Origin: Mesotaenium endlicherianum
Taxonomy: Eukaryota; Streptophyta; Zygnematophyceae; Zygnematales; Mesotaeniaceae
DNA length: 23,854 nt
NCBI GenBank assembly: GCA_009602735.1
Contig: WELA01003759.1
Coordinates: forward strand, 195,246 to 219,099
Reading direction: 5' to 3'
Under the pieces are notes generated by a model, which saw nothing but the letters and a program-made list of their open reading frames with translations, was not told the DNA's origin and searched no databases. Shown here piece after piece: positions 10,701 through 19,381 of the stretch; position 1 is the stretch's first letter, and every line of letters starts with the position of its first letter. A program made the position numbers and the translations under genes.

Positions 10701-11223
10701 CAAGTGGAAGCTAGCACCAGAGTGGCAGCAGTGACATGCAGCTGTCGTTCTTCGCCTGCTGCAATGCGGAGTGGAGCGTGGAGTGGGGGGGTCGGGCCTC
10801 ACCACCTTGGGGCGGTGGGCGGTGCGCGGAGGAGGGGACGGGTGCAGGTTGGCAGCAGCCGTTATCTTTGAGGTGGAGGCGGTTCTGAAGCTGGCGCGCT
10901 TCCTCACCAGGTATCCGCTAGCTGCTCGCTGTGCCGCGGCTGCGGCTGGCGCTGCTGCTCCAGCAGCTGCCTCCTCCCATTCCAAGCCACTGTGCTCGCA
11001 GCAGGGCCAAAAGCGCACCCTTGCCTGCCAGTGGAAGGGCCCGCCTCTCGGGATTGTGAAGCGTGGGGTTGGTGGGGGTTGTGTGGGGCTGACTGCCAAG
11101 TGAGCGTGCGTGGCAGGCGGGGGGTGACGAGGGACGTGGTGGAGCTGCTGGGGAGCGCGACGGAGCTGAGCAAGCAGCTGCCCACGCAGAGCGACCGCCT
11201 GGTGCTGTACATGGATGTCAGTC

Positions 11224-11267
<44 letters not shown>

Positions 11268-11415
11268 CCCCCCCNGACCGCCTGGTGCTGTACATGGATG
11301 TCAGTCACCCCCCCCCCCCTCCCATCCCTCCTCGCGGTGCCTGGCTTCTGCCCCTGCCTGCCTCTTTCTTCTCCACCCTTGGGACGTGCCACGCATGACC
11401 CATCAGCTGTCTAGG

Positions 11416-11446
<31 letters not shown>

Positions 11447-14400
11447 GTAAGTGTTGTTGTCAAAGGTACTAGTCAGAGGACTGCAGAGCAGGATGTGCGG
11501 GGGGTGTGAAGAGCCGCTTTATTACTTTTTCTTACGTGAGAGAGAGAGAGAGGTAGAGGGAGATTTTGTGTGTGTGTGTATGTGTGTGTGTGCGTGCGTG
11601 TGGCCTGACTCCAGCCTGGATGGGGGGGCGGGGGGAGTGCATGCAGGTGGCCAGGTTGTACAGCCAGATAGGGTACGACCGCAAAGCAGCCTTCTTTGCG
11701 CGCCAGGTGGCGCAGCTGTACCAGCAGCAGGACTCGCAGTACGCGGCCATCAGCGCGCTGCAAGTGCTGGCCATCACGGCGCCCTTCTACCGCATCCCCC
11801 CCTCCTCCTCCTCCTCCTCCTCCTCCTCCTCCTCCTCCGCCCATCAGCCCACCGGCACCTCCCCGCACGATGCCCCCCTCTTCCTTGTGAGTCTCCTTCC
11901 CCTGTCGTCATCTTCTTCCTCCTCCTCCTCCTCCTCGTCGTCGTCATCATCATCATCATCCTCGTATGCAGTGCAGCGGCGCGCTGCGCGGTGGGCACCT
12001 TTTCTGCTGCCGCGTGCTTGCAAGCTAGCACCTCTCGGCCCGCCAGAAGAACGCTGAAGTCTTCCTCCACCAGGCGAGCAGCCCCTGGGCGTTCCTGTGG
12101 CGTGGTGCTGCTGGAGCAGCGCACCGTGCATACTTGCCGGCCTGCCTGTCTTCCTGCGGGTCGACGTTGCTTATTCGTCGTGCCGCACCTGTTTCCTGGG
12201 TGGCAGGACTCCCATGGCAGCCTTGACAAGGAGAGGGGCGCAGCAAGCCGGCGCAAGCCCGGGCAGGGGCAGGGGGGGCAGCCTCTTGGGGGAGCGGCGG
12301 CGCAGCAGCAGAGGGAAGGGCATTGGGACACGCTCCAGATGGACATCCTGGGCGACATGCTGGCGGTGGCTGTGCGCGCCGGCGACCCGCTGGCGGCCTG
12401 GACCGCCGCCGCCCGCCTGCTGCGCGGGCACTACCCGCTCATCACGCCCGCCGGCCAGTATGCGCTGGCGGCCGCCCTCAGCACGTGCGCNNNNNNNNNN
12501 NNNNNNNNNNNNNNNNNNNNNNNNNNNNNNNNNNNNNNNNNNNNNNNNNNNNNNNNNNNNNNNNNNNNNNNNNNNNNNNNNNNNNNNNNNNNNNNNNNNN
12601 NNNNNNNNNNNNNNNNNNNNNNNNNNNNNNNNNNNNNNNNNNNNNNNNNNNNNNNNNNNNNNNNNNNNNNNNNNNNNNNNNNNNNNNNNNNNNNNNNNNN
12701 NNNNNNNNNNNNNNNNNNNNNNNNNNNNNNNNNNNNNNNNNNNNNNNNNNNNNNNNNNNNNNNNNNNNNNNNNNNNNNNNNNNNNNNNNNNNNNNNNNNN
12801 GGGGGGGGGGGAGCAGGTTGCACGGGCACCCGCCGCATGCGGCGCAGGCGCAGATCGTGAAGCGCATGCGCGGGGGCAACGACGAGTGGTGGGCGGGGCC
12901 GGCGCCCACGGGGCCCTTCATCTACACGCCCTTCACCTCCAAGGGCAGCGAGTCCTCCGACGTGCTGTGGGTCACGGGCGAAGTCGCGCAGGTGGGGCTC
13001 CCTGCCTGGCCTACTCTCTCCCGAGGCTTCCCTCCCTTAGCAGTAGGATCTGGCGTGGGGATGGGGATGGGGATGGCAAGCTGACTGGCTGTCTGTATGT
13101 CTGCCCGTGCCGGGTGTGGGTGGGGATTGCCTCGGGGCTCTGGCTGGCGCCCTCCCCCCTCCCCTCCCGGCGCTCCAGGTGGCAGTGGAGCTGGCGAACC
13201 CGTGCGCGTTCGAGGTGGTGGTGGAGAGCATCTTCCTGAGCGTGCACGGCTGCGACTTCGAGGCCTTCCCGCTCGCGCTCTCCATCCCCGCCAACACCGC
13301 CTCGCACCCCGTGCTGCTCTCGGGCCTGCCGCGCGCCGAGGGCCCCGCCGTCATCCGTGGCTGCTTCGTGCGCTGCTTCGGCCTCCTCTCCGAGCATCTC
13401 TTCGACTCCCCCGAGCTCGCGGCTGCCACCCTTGGCAAGGTCCCTCCCCTGGTGGACCCCTTCCGGGGGGCGGGGACCGCGAAGCCGCGCGTGAGTCCCC
13501 CGGCGAGCGTGCTCGTGCTGCCCCATCTGCCCCTGGTGGTGGCCAGCCTGGGGGGGGGCGAGGCGGCGCCGGTGATCTTTGAGGGCGAGGTGAGGGAGGT
13601 GGAGATGCGGCTGACAAACGCGGGCGTGCTGCCCGTCACGGAGGTCCACGTGTCGGTGCAGGGAAAGCACAAGGAGCACGTGCAGCTGGTGGCGCAGGAG
13701 CGGCTGCTGGAGGCTCTGCCGCTGGCACCTGGCGCGTCGGTCACGATGCCCATCAAGCTGGTGGGCCACTTCCAGGCGGCGGCGGCGGCGGCAGCAGCAG
13801 GCGTTGGGGCAGGGGGCGGGGACAGAGGGCACTCGCATGGCGCCGCCGGCGGGCCGGGGCCGCAGCTAGGCAGCACCGCCAAGGAGGACGCCATGGCTGT
13901 GCTCTCCATCCACTACGCTGGTGCGCGTGTGCGCTGCATAGCTGCATCTCTCTCCTCCTGCCTGCATGCATGCCTCCCCGCCTGCTATACAATGTGCGTG
14001 CATAAGGGCCAGGAGAGGACAGGAGGGGGCTGCTGGCTCTAGGAGGAGGTTGCCATGCCATGTCAGACTGCAAAGCCTCTGGTCTGGAGTGCGCTGCTCA
14101 CGTGTACCAGACGAGTGTTGGGGGTGGGGGGGACTTGTGCGTGCAGGGCCGTCGCCAGTGGCAGACGGGGACGCTGCCAGCACGCAGGAGCTGCCGCCCG
14201 GGCGCAGGCTGGCAGTCCCGCTGCGGCTGCACGTGCATCGCGGGCTGTATCTGGTGCGCGCGCGCGTGCTTACCATGGGTGGCCTCTCTGGCGCGGACGC
14301 CTCGTCTGTGCACGCCGGCCAGAGCGACAAGCGCAGCAGCCGAAGGCCAGCAGCGGCAGCAGCTGGCACTGGAGCAGAGGCGGCGCCGGCAGAGGAGGAA

Positions 14401-15886
14401 CAGGAGGTGACGGTGCTGGTGCGCGAGGCCAAGGGCAAGCGCGTGATGGAGCTGGAGCTGTGGAACGGCACCGACGTCGGCTTTGATGTCACTCTCGCCA
14501 GCACCGCCCCCACCGCAGCTGCTGCTGCCGCCGCCCCCTCCTCCTCCCCGTCTCCGTCCCCGTCTGAGACGCCCCCCTCCTCGGAGCCGGCCTCCCAGGC
14601 GAGGACGGTGCAAATCAATCGCGAGTGCTCGGGCCGCCTGCTCATCCCGCTGGACACGCTGCACGTGCCGTCTCTGGATGCGGCGCTGGGCCGCAGCCTG
14701 ACCAAGCGCGCGGCGGCCAAGGCGCGTGCACACGCGCACGGCTGGGGGGGAGACGGGGGCGCGGGGGAGGCGCCGCACGCCTCCGTGTCGCTGGCGCGCA
14801 GCCACTCCAAGCACTGGAGCGCGGAGGAGCGGCGGCTGGCGGAGCAGCTGGAGGTGGCGGTGGACGAGCTGTGTGCGCAGATCACCGTGACGTGGGTGTC
14901 GGGCCGCAACAGCCGCGGCCAGCTCTACCTCAAGGACGCCGTGCGCGACGCGCTCGAGGGCCCCGCCGCCGACCTGCTTCTGCCCGAGGTCCTCTCCTTC
15001 TCCTTCCGCGTGGGGGGCTCCCAGGAGGCGGCAGCCGCCGCAGGTGAAGCTGCCGCAGGCGCAGCTGCGGCAGCAGGTCCAGCAGGTGGAGGTCGTGGGG
15101 GCGAGAGTGGCCCTGCGGTGGCGGAGGAGGAGGAGTTCAGGGGCGGGAGTCAGAAGAAGGGCAGCAGCAGCAGCTCTCTCAAGGTGGGGGGCAGCGCGGG
15201 CGTGGCGGCGCGCCAGCTGACGGGCGTGGAGCTGGTGGTGCGCAGCAGCAGCAGCGAGGCCATGGCCATGAGCCTCAGCGTGACGTGCCGCGACGTTTCG
15301 GGCGCCAACTGCCTTGGGCCCAGCCGCAACAAGGCCCTCATGCTGTGGGCAGGTAAGGCAAAATGCAGCACTGCTCACCCTGCCTCTCCTGCTCTCTCGC
15401 CCTCTCCGGGTGCGAGCTCCTCGCCTCTGCAGCCTCTTCGCAGCCAGGCGCTCGGCTGGCCAGCTCTGTGTATCTGTGGTCGCGCTTGTTGTGGGATAAA
15501 ATTTTGAGGAACGTCTAAGACTTGCTTTGCTCCGCCTGAATGTGAGAGCTGCTCTGCGCGTGCGTGTGCGCGTGTGCACGTGTGCGTGTGTGTGCGTGCG
15601 CGCAGGAGCTCTGAACAATGTGGAGATGGAGGTGCCCCCCAAGGGCGAGGTGGTGCACAAGTTTGCGCTGTGCTTCCTGGTGCCGGGAGAGTACATTCTG
15701 CTGGCAGCTGCTCTTGTGAAGCCGAGGGTGTCTTCTCAGGCCCAGGCTCAAGCTCAAGCTCAAGCCCAGGCCCAAGCCCAAGCCCAAGGCCAAAGCCAGG
15801 CGGGTGCTGAGGAGGAGCAGCCTGAGGCCGTGTGCTACAGCAGCCTGCCGCAGAAAATACACGTGGTTGGCAGCTACATGGATTAG
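7727..15886 (+). CDS. TRS120: TRS120 / TRAPPC9-like subunit of the TRAPPII tethering complex
   Basis: TRAPPII-specific subunit. In plants TRAPPII acts at the trans-Golgi network with Rab-A GTPases in secretion and cell-plate formation. Exons: 7727-7842, 8295-8361, 8740-8967, 9523-9729, 9885-10067, 10431-10510, 10848-10910, 11117-11216, 11647-11886, 12207-12490 (into gap), about 12801-12991, 13179-13920, 14147-15352, 15606-15886 (TAG). All fitted junctions are GT-AG and phase-compatible. Family landmarks in order: MEPESSIESASLIRVVILP, FYVEHQKSPF, SPWEDFQSHRKILGVIGLCH, KKANLILFPPAD, KKRRLGRTQKTMGDY, LTGDHFWLAGAIEGSV, VEAVLKLARFL, YDRKAAFFARQVAQLYQQQD, AVRAGDPLAAWTAAARLLRG, DEWWAGPAPTGPFIYTPF, VELANPCAF, FRVGGSQ, SVTCRDVSGANC, FALCFLVPGEY. 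Exons 6-7 and the exon 10 start are the least certain. Visible length is about 1,330 residues, above the roughly 1,190 I remember for Arabidopsis; part of the excess is poly-Ser, poly-Ala, Gly-rich and Gln-Ala inserts. Confidence 0.93.
8646..8723 (+). repeat. (CTG)n/(GGT)n microsatellite ending in a 13-G run
   Basis: Triplet repeats in TRS120 intron 2, ending 16 bases before the acceptor of exon 3. This replaces a normal polypyrimidine tract, so the acceptor CACAG at 8739 has an unusual purine-rich approach. Confidence 0.8.
8990..9031 (+). repeat. (TGCC)n microsatellite
   Basis: Interrupted CTGCC/TGCC units in TRS120 intron 3, about 20 bases after the donor. Similar CCTG runs recur at 11420-11447 in intron 8. 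Confidence 0.75.
11193..11308 (+). repeat. 33-base direct duplication around poly-C and a single N (assembly artefact)
   Basis: Bases 11193-11225 (the last 24 coding bases of TRS120 exon 8 plus its GTCAGTCAC donor region) are repeated exactly at 11276-11308. Between the copies lie about 49 C with one T and a lone N at 11275. Both copies run into poly-C. The simplest reading is two contig ends stalled in the homopolymer and joined without merging. The reading frame is unaffected because the first donor lies before the repeat. Confidence 0.9.
11420..11446 (+). repeat. (CTGC)n microsatellite
   Basis: Six or more tandem CTGC/CCTG units in TRS120 intron 8, followed by a GT(A)AGT-like string. Confidence 0.75.
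11536..11602 (+). repeat. (GA)n plus (GT)n microsatellites
   Basis: A GA run followed by a GT run in TRS120 intron 8, ending about 45 bases before the acceptor of exon 9 at 11646. Confidence 0.75.
11803..11838 (+). repeat. Coding (TCC)12 repeat, poly-Ser in TRS120 exon 9
   Basis: Twelve consecutive TCC codons after the conserved segment ending FYRIPP. They encode a 12-Ser run between the conserved repeat-like helices and the next block. No reading-frame break. Expected to be length-polymorphic. Confidence 0.85.
11905..11962 (+). repeat. (TCC)n-(TCG)n-(TCA)n compound microsatellite
   Basis: Starts 18 bases after the exon 9 donor of TRS120 at 11886/11887. It continues the same triplet theme as the coding TCC run 66 bases upstream, so the two tracts may share an origin by slippage or partial duplication. 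Confidence 0.8.
12491..12800. other. Assembly gap of 310 N inside TRS120
   Basis: Unsequenced bases between exon 10 (ending in LAAALSTC) and exon 11. The gap is followed directly by a 10-base G run. By comparison with remembered plant TRS120, about 20-25 conserved residues (the stretch before the IVKR block) are missing and must lie in the gap. Confidence 0.98.
13781..13803 (+). repeat. Coding GCG/GCA repeat, poly-Ala in TRS120 exon 12
   Basis: Eight Ala codons after the block ending PIKLVGHFQ, followed by a Gly/His-rich linker before the conserved SIHYAG. This is a lineage-specific low-complexity insertion in the protein. Confidence 0.8.
15738..15796 (+). repeat. Coding Gln-Ala dipeptide repeat in the last TRS120 exon
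   Basis: About nine tandem (CAG/CAA)(GCN) hexamers, CAGGCC, CAAGCT and similar, encode Gln-Ala repeats just after the conserved FLVPGEYILLAAALV. The site lies near the C-terminus where homologues are variable. Confidence 0.85.
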
Positions 15887-16812
15887 AGCAATTAAGTTGG
15901 GCCCCAAACAGAAGTCTCAAAAGTGTACAGGATGAATAAGCCAACATGCCCGCCGCCACGATGCCACCTTGGCGTTGTATGTCTGACTATACGGGCTTCT
16001 TTCCATACACCTCCTCATGTGCATGGCATAATGTGATGTAGTCTCGTATGCGCGAGAAGATTTGTTAATACCTTGCTGCAGAGACTATTGTCGTGTTCAA
16101 TGAGAAAATAGTGTAGGCTTGTATACCTAGTTTTAAAATTCGTATACGGCTCACACATATGGGCGTACCGGCAATCCGTACGGTACGTAATCCACGAAAT
16201 AACACGTCGAAATACGGCAGAATACGCGGCTGTCAGTGATTAAAACCGGAGTCCGATTTTAACGCGTGCGACTTCGTGCAAGTCCGACATGTTGAGTCGT
16301 GCCCTCAAAACTTTCTTCGTCGAAACCGTAAATGCTGACTCACGGCTCTACACGTACATCGAGTGACGGCTTTGACATCGTGGCCAGTCACAATTAGACG
16401 ACCGTTCTTCATTCCGTCAGAACATGCCTAACCTCAGACGGTCCTAACTAGGTTTCAACCACCCAAAAGTAAAAGAAGACAGCGGGAAAGTGAGTGTCGT
16501 CTCCTGCATCTTCTTTGCTTTCCCGCTCGCTACTAAATGTTATTGTGTGCTCGTCTGTTGCGTTGTTGTTTTTGTGGCAATTGATCACTGGTGCTTCAAG
16601 CTTCCCTATCTCCTTCACACCCAATCAAATGTCCACTTCAACAGTAAGCACAGCATAGATTGGATTCCATCTGCCCACTACCCTCGCTGCAATCTGGTAA
16701 GCAATGTGCACCGATATGCATCTCTCTCTAATCTTACAACTCATATATGTCTCATACGTTCGCACACTCCCCTATTATTCAATCTTCCTAAGGTTTCAGT
16801 TACATAGCTCGA
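15887..16812. other. TRS120 3' flank and CpG-rich block before the hAT relic
   Basis: GC content drops sharply right after the TRS120 stop. An AATAAG string at 15935-15940 is a possible poly(A) signal. From about 16130 to 16440 the DNA is unusually CpG-rich for an AT-rich region, with ACGGC at 16146, 16214, 16342 and 16366 and several CGTA/TACG strings. It resembles subterminal repeats of a DNA transposon. Terminal inverted repeats were not identified. The remainder up to 16812 has no convincing gene. Confidence 0.5.
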
Positions 16813-18426
16813 ATGGCAGACACGGATTTAGATGACTCTCCCTCTGCAGACTTCAACAAAGATACTGACTGTGATCTTGCCACCCCTTGCAGCTCTTCCA
16901 AAGGCAAGCGTAAGGTGGATGATGTATAGCCTTCAGAGCACGATCATGTCGATAAGGTAGAGAAGCCTGACACCCCTAGTAAGATGCAAAATGACTGTAA
17001 GTATTGTGACTGTAAGAACGTAGGAGGTGTCTACAGGATTAGGTACCACCTGGGATGTGTTCAGGGGCAAGGAATATCAGGATGTCTTAAAGTATCTGCG
17101 ACTGTGCAAGCTTTCTTTGCTGCACGTTGCAGTGACAATGATAGGTCTAGGTCTTACAAGGTACCTCTCGCTCAATTGAAGATTCTGCAGAAGCGTGCAC
17201 ATCATGAGCGAACTGTGGAGGCTCAGGCCCGGGAGAAAGAAAGTCTGAGAACTGGCAATATGCCCCCTTTTTCTTCTTCTGGAGGGTCTGCCAGAGGTAG
17301 AAGTGGCGGTAGGCAGTCTGACCTTGGTGAGGCCTGGAAGCCTGGTTTTCGAGACCTAGCAGACCAGGCCATTGCCAAGTGGTTTTATGCTAATGGAATT
17401 CCATTCAATGCCGCCAATGCTACCTCTTACGGTCTCATGATCGACTCTATCACTCGTGCTGGACCAAATTACACTGGTCCTCAAATGCATCACCTAAGGA
17501 CTAAGCTGCTGGATCGGGAAGTTGCTGGTTGTAATATTGAGCTTCGCCACTTCATGGACAAGCTCAAAGTGACTGGATATGTCGTCTGCTCAGATGGCTG
17601 GTATGTAATCTGTTTTACCTCCTCACCCACTTCCTCTCAGCCTTTCACAGTTCTTCATTATGTGCTTCATGAATCTCTGCCTATGTAATTTGTTTTACTC
17701 CTGCAGGGTGTAGGCTTGCTGGATTGGTATGTGAGGCAGTTGCTGTTAGTTTGTGTGTGACTAAGTTAATTATTTTGTACGTTTTACTTGCTTCCACTTG
17801 CTCTTGCTGAAGTGGTACTTGCTCCTATTTTCTTGTCTGTATAATATTATTATTTTCATCCAATTTATTAGTAAGACCTCTTCTTTCCATACACCCTCCT
17901 GCTATGTGAGCCTTTGTCACAATTCTTTATTATCTGCATTATGAACTAATGTTGCTGCATACTTTCTTTTTCGTCCAGCTGTGTGGGTGCTTGCTGGAGT
18001 GGTGCCTTATGAAGTAACGTTGCTGCATACTTTCTTGCATACCTGTTAAACATGCAAACTGCCAGGCTGCTTGATGATGTCTCACATACTGTTGCATCCG
18101 CTTATGTTAAACAGTTCAAGCAACTACTGGCACAAGTGCAGATTCTTCCTTGTGCTAGCAATGTCTATGGTATCCTAAAAACATGTGCACTAATTCCTTT
18201 TCGTTTTGGGTCTTTAGTATTAGGTCCGACATCACAAAACGGCCTCTCGTCAAACTTCATTGTGGTGACACTTATGGGTGAGAAGATGGTCAAAGCTGTC
18301 ATTTGTGACAGTAAATTCAAGAGTGGCAAGTTATAGCTTCTTGCTTTGAGGAAGTCATAGCAGAGATTGGCGCAGAGCATGTCATCATGATTTGCACTGA
18401 TTCTACTAGAGCATGCAAGAACGCAG
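16813..18426 (+). pseudogene. Decayed hAT-family transposase (BED finger + DUF659 region)
   Basis: Relic of a plant-type hAT transposase. Exon 1 runs from ATG 16813 to the donor at 17600. It encodes an acidic N-terminus, then a BED-type zinc finger (CKYCDCKNVGG, IRYHLGC) around 16993-17090, a charged linker, and the DUF659 start (YANGIPFNAANATSYGLMID, then YVVCSDGW). An in-frame TAG at 16927-16929 interrupts it. Later pieces are 18052-18332 (ends GEKMVKAVICDSKF) and 18335-18426 (FEEVIAEIGAEHVIMICTDS), separated by a one-base frame disruption near 18333 and ending at a GTAAGA donor. The catalytic RNase-H remainder and the C-terminal dimerisation domain are not seen. Repeated segments fill the intron (17601-18050). 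Clearly non-functional as assembled. Confidence 0.85.
17943..18038 (+). repeat. Imperfect direct repeats in the hAT intron
   Basis: The string GTTGCTGCATACTTTCTT occurs twice about 70 bases apart, with partly conserved flanks (ATGAACTAAT versus ATGAAGTAAC). A related pair, TATGTAATCTGTTTTAC and TATGTAATTTGTTTTAC, lies near 17602 and 17682. Local tandem duplication inside the element. Confidence 0.65.
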
Positions 18427-19289
18427 GTAAGAAACTTTGGGACATGAATCGACTTACCAATAAGCGATTAACAATTAATGAAGATCTTTATATCAGCGAG
18501 TCATCTTTATGGTATTTTCTGTTAACTGATTTAACAGCAGAAGACAACACACTAGCAATGGACAATACTCGCAAGTCAAATGCAAGTAAACTCGCATCAA
18601 TAATGCAATCAGTAAACTCATACACAAGCAAGGTTAGCAGACAATGCGTATCAATGGCTTCTCGCCTTGGATTCAGATATCTCTCAGTAAGCAATACAAG
18701 AGAGTTGGCTTTGTTTCCGAATGCCAAACTCGAGAGCAATGTCTAGCATATGTACATGGAATGAATTTACTGTTCAACGGCAAGTGCGATGGCACCACCT
18801 ACCCGGGAGTCAACCACGTTGGTAGGACCTTGGCTAACCAAATCCACCACCATCTCCCATCATCCCAAATCGCCGTCCATCCCAAGCATGTCATCTGGCC
18901 ATTCATCTAGCACGTCACACTTAGATGCATATCTACGCAGTTCGTTGCTACGAGTACGGAAGTCAGCTGACTGTCAAAGAATGTGTCAACAAGCTGACCT
19001 GAATTGACTTCGGCCTGCTGCTCTCGACTGAGTCATTTAATTGATAATTATATAAAGTCCAGCAGACTGAATATTAACTAAAATTCAGCAAGCTGAACTT
19101 ACTTAACTATTATATATAAATGAATACTATATCTACCAATATACTGATTCATTATAATTCCTCCAACTAAAATTATTGTCGCCTCGACAACATTAAACTG
19201 TAGACTTATCTGGTCAGGGAACTAACAGAATCAACCCCCCACCGCCTGCCTCTTGCTTCAACACTGTTGCCTAGCTGTGGGGATCACTA

Positions 19290-19307
19290 GTGACAGTGAA
19301 CTGTCAC
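19290..19307. repeat. Perfect 8-bp inverted repeat (hairpin)
   Basis: GTGACAGT-GA-ACTGTCAC, a stem of eight pairs with a two-base spacer, about 75 bases past the 3' end of the minus-strand broken gene. Confidence 0.75.
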
Positions 19308-19350
19308 CTCCACCCTCAGTCCACTTCCGTTGTGCGGTGCAAACGGAGAG

Positions 19351-19376
19351 ACCTCCAGCAAGGCTTGACTGGAGGT
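19351..19376. repeat. Perfect 8-bp inverted repeat with an inner stem (hairpin)
   Basis: ACCTCCAG pairs with CTGGAGGT across a 10-base spacer that itself contains CAAG/CTTG. It ends five bases before the minus-strand stop codon at 19382, so a transcript of that gene would carry the hairpin immediately after its stop. Confidence 0.75.
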
Positions 19377-19381
19377 GATAT

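Larger units (their letters stand above)
18427..19381. other. AT-rich repeat debris, no intact gene
   Basis: Only short frames with no family motif. Some sequence after 18427 may be continuing hAT intron. A short perfect inverted repeat TTGTCG...CGACAA is present near 19177. Composition changes to more GC-rich DNA at about 19230, just before the hairpins that border the next element. Confidence 0.5.

Noticed and set aside
11451-12860. 469-codon plus-strand frame across the N gap
   Set aside because: It contains over 100 unknown residues and joins intron microsatellites to a real TRS120 exon. Only 12207-12490 is credible coding.
13011-13909. Two minus-strand open frames of 275-290 codons opposite TRS120 exon 12
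   Set aside because: Mirror frames of GC-rich coding sequence with no family motif and no splice logic of their own.
14098-15696. Long minus-strand open frame (532 codons) opposite TRS120
   Set aside because: It is antisense to the conserved TRS120 exons 13-14, crosses their intron, and is Arg/His/Ala-rich low-complexity sequence. It is a by-product of high GC with few stop codons.
16490-16807. 105-codon hydrophobic open frame before the hAT relic
   Set aside because: Composition is ordinary AT-rich DNA read in a T-rich frame, with no membrane-protein family resemblance. It overlaps the likely hAT 5' region.
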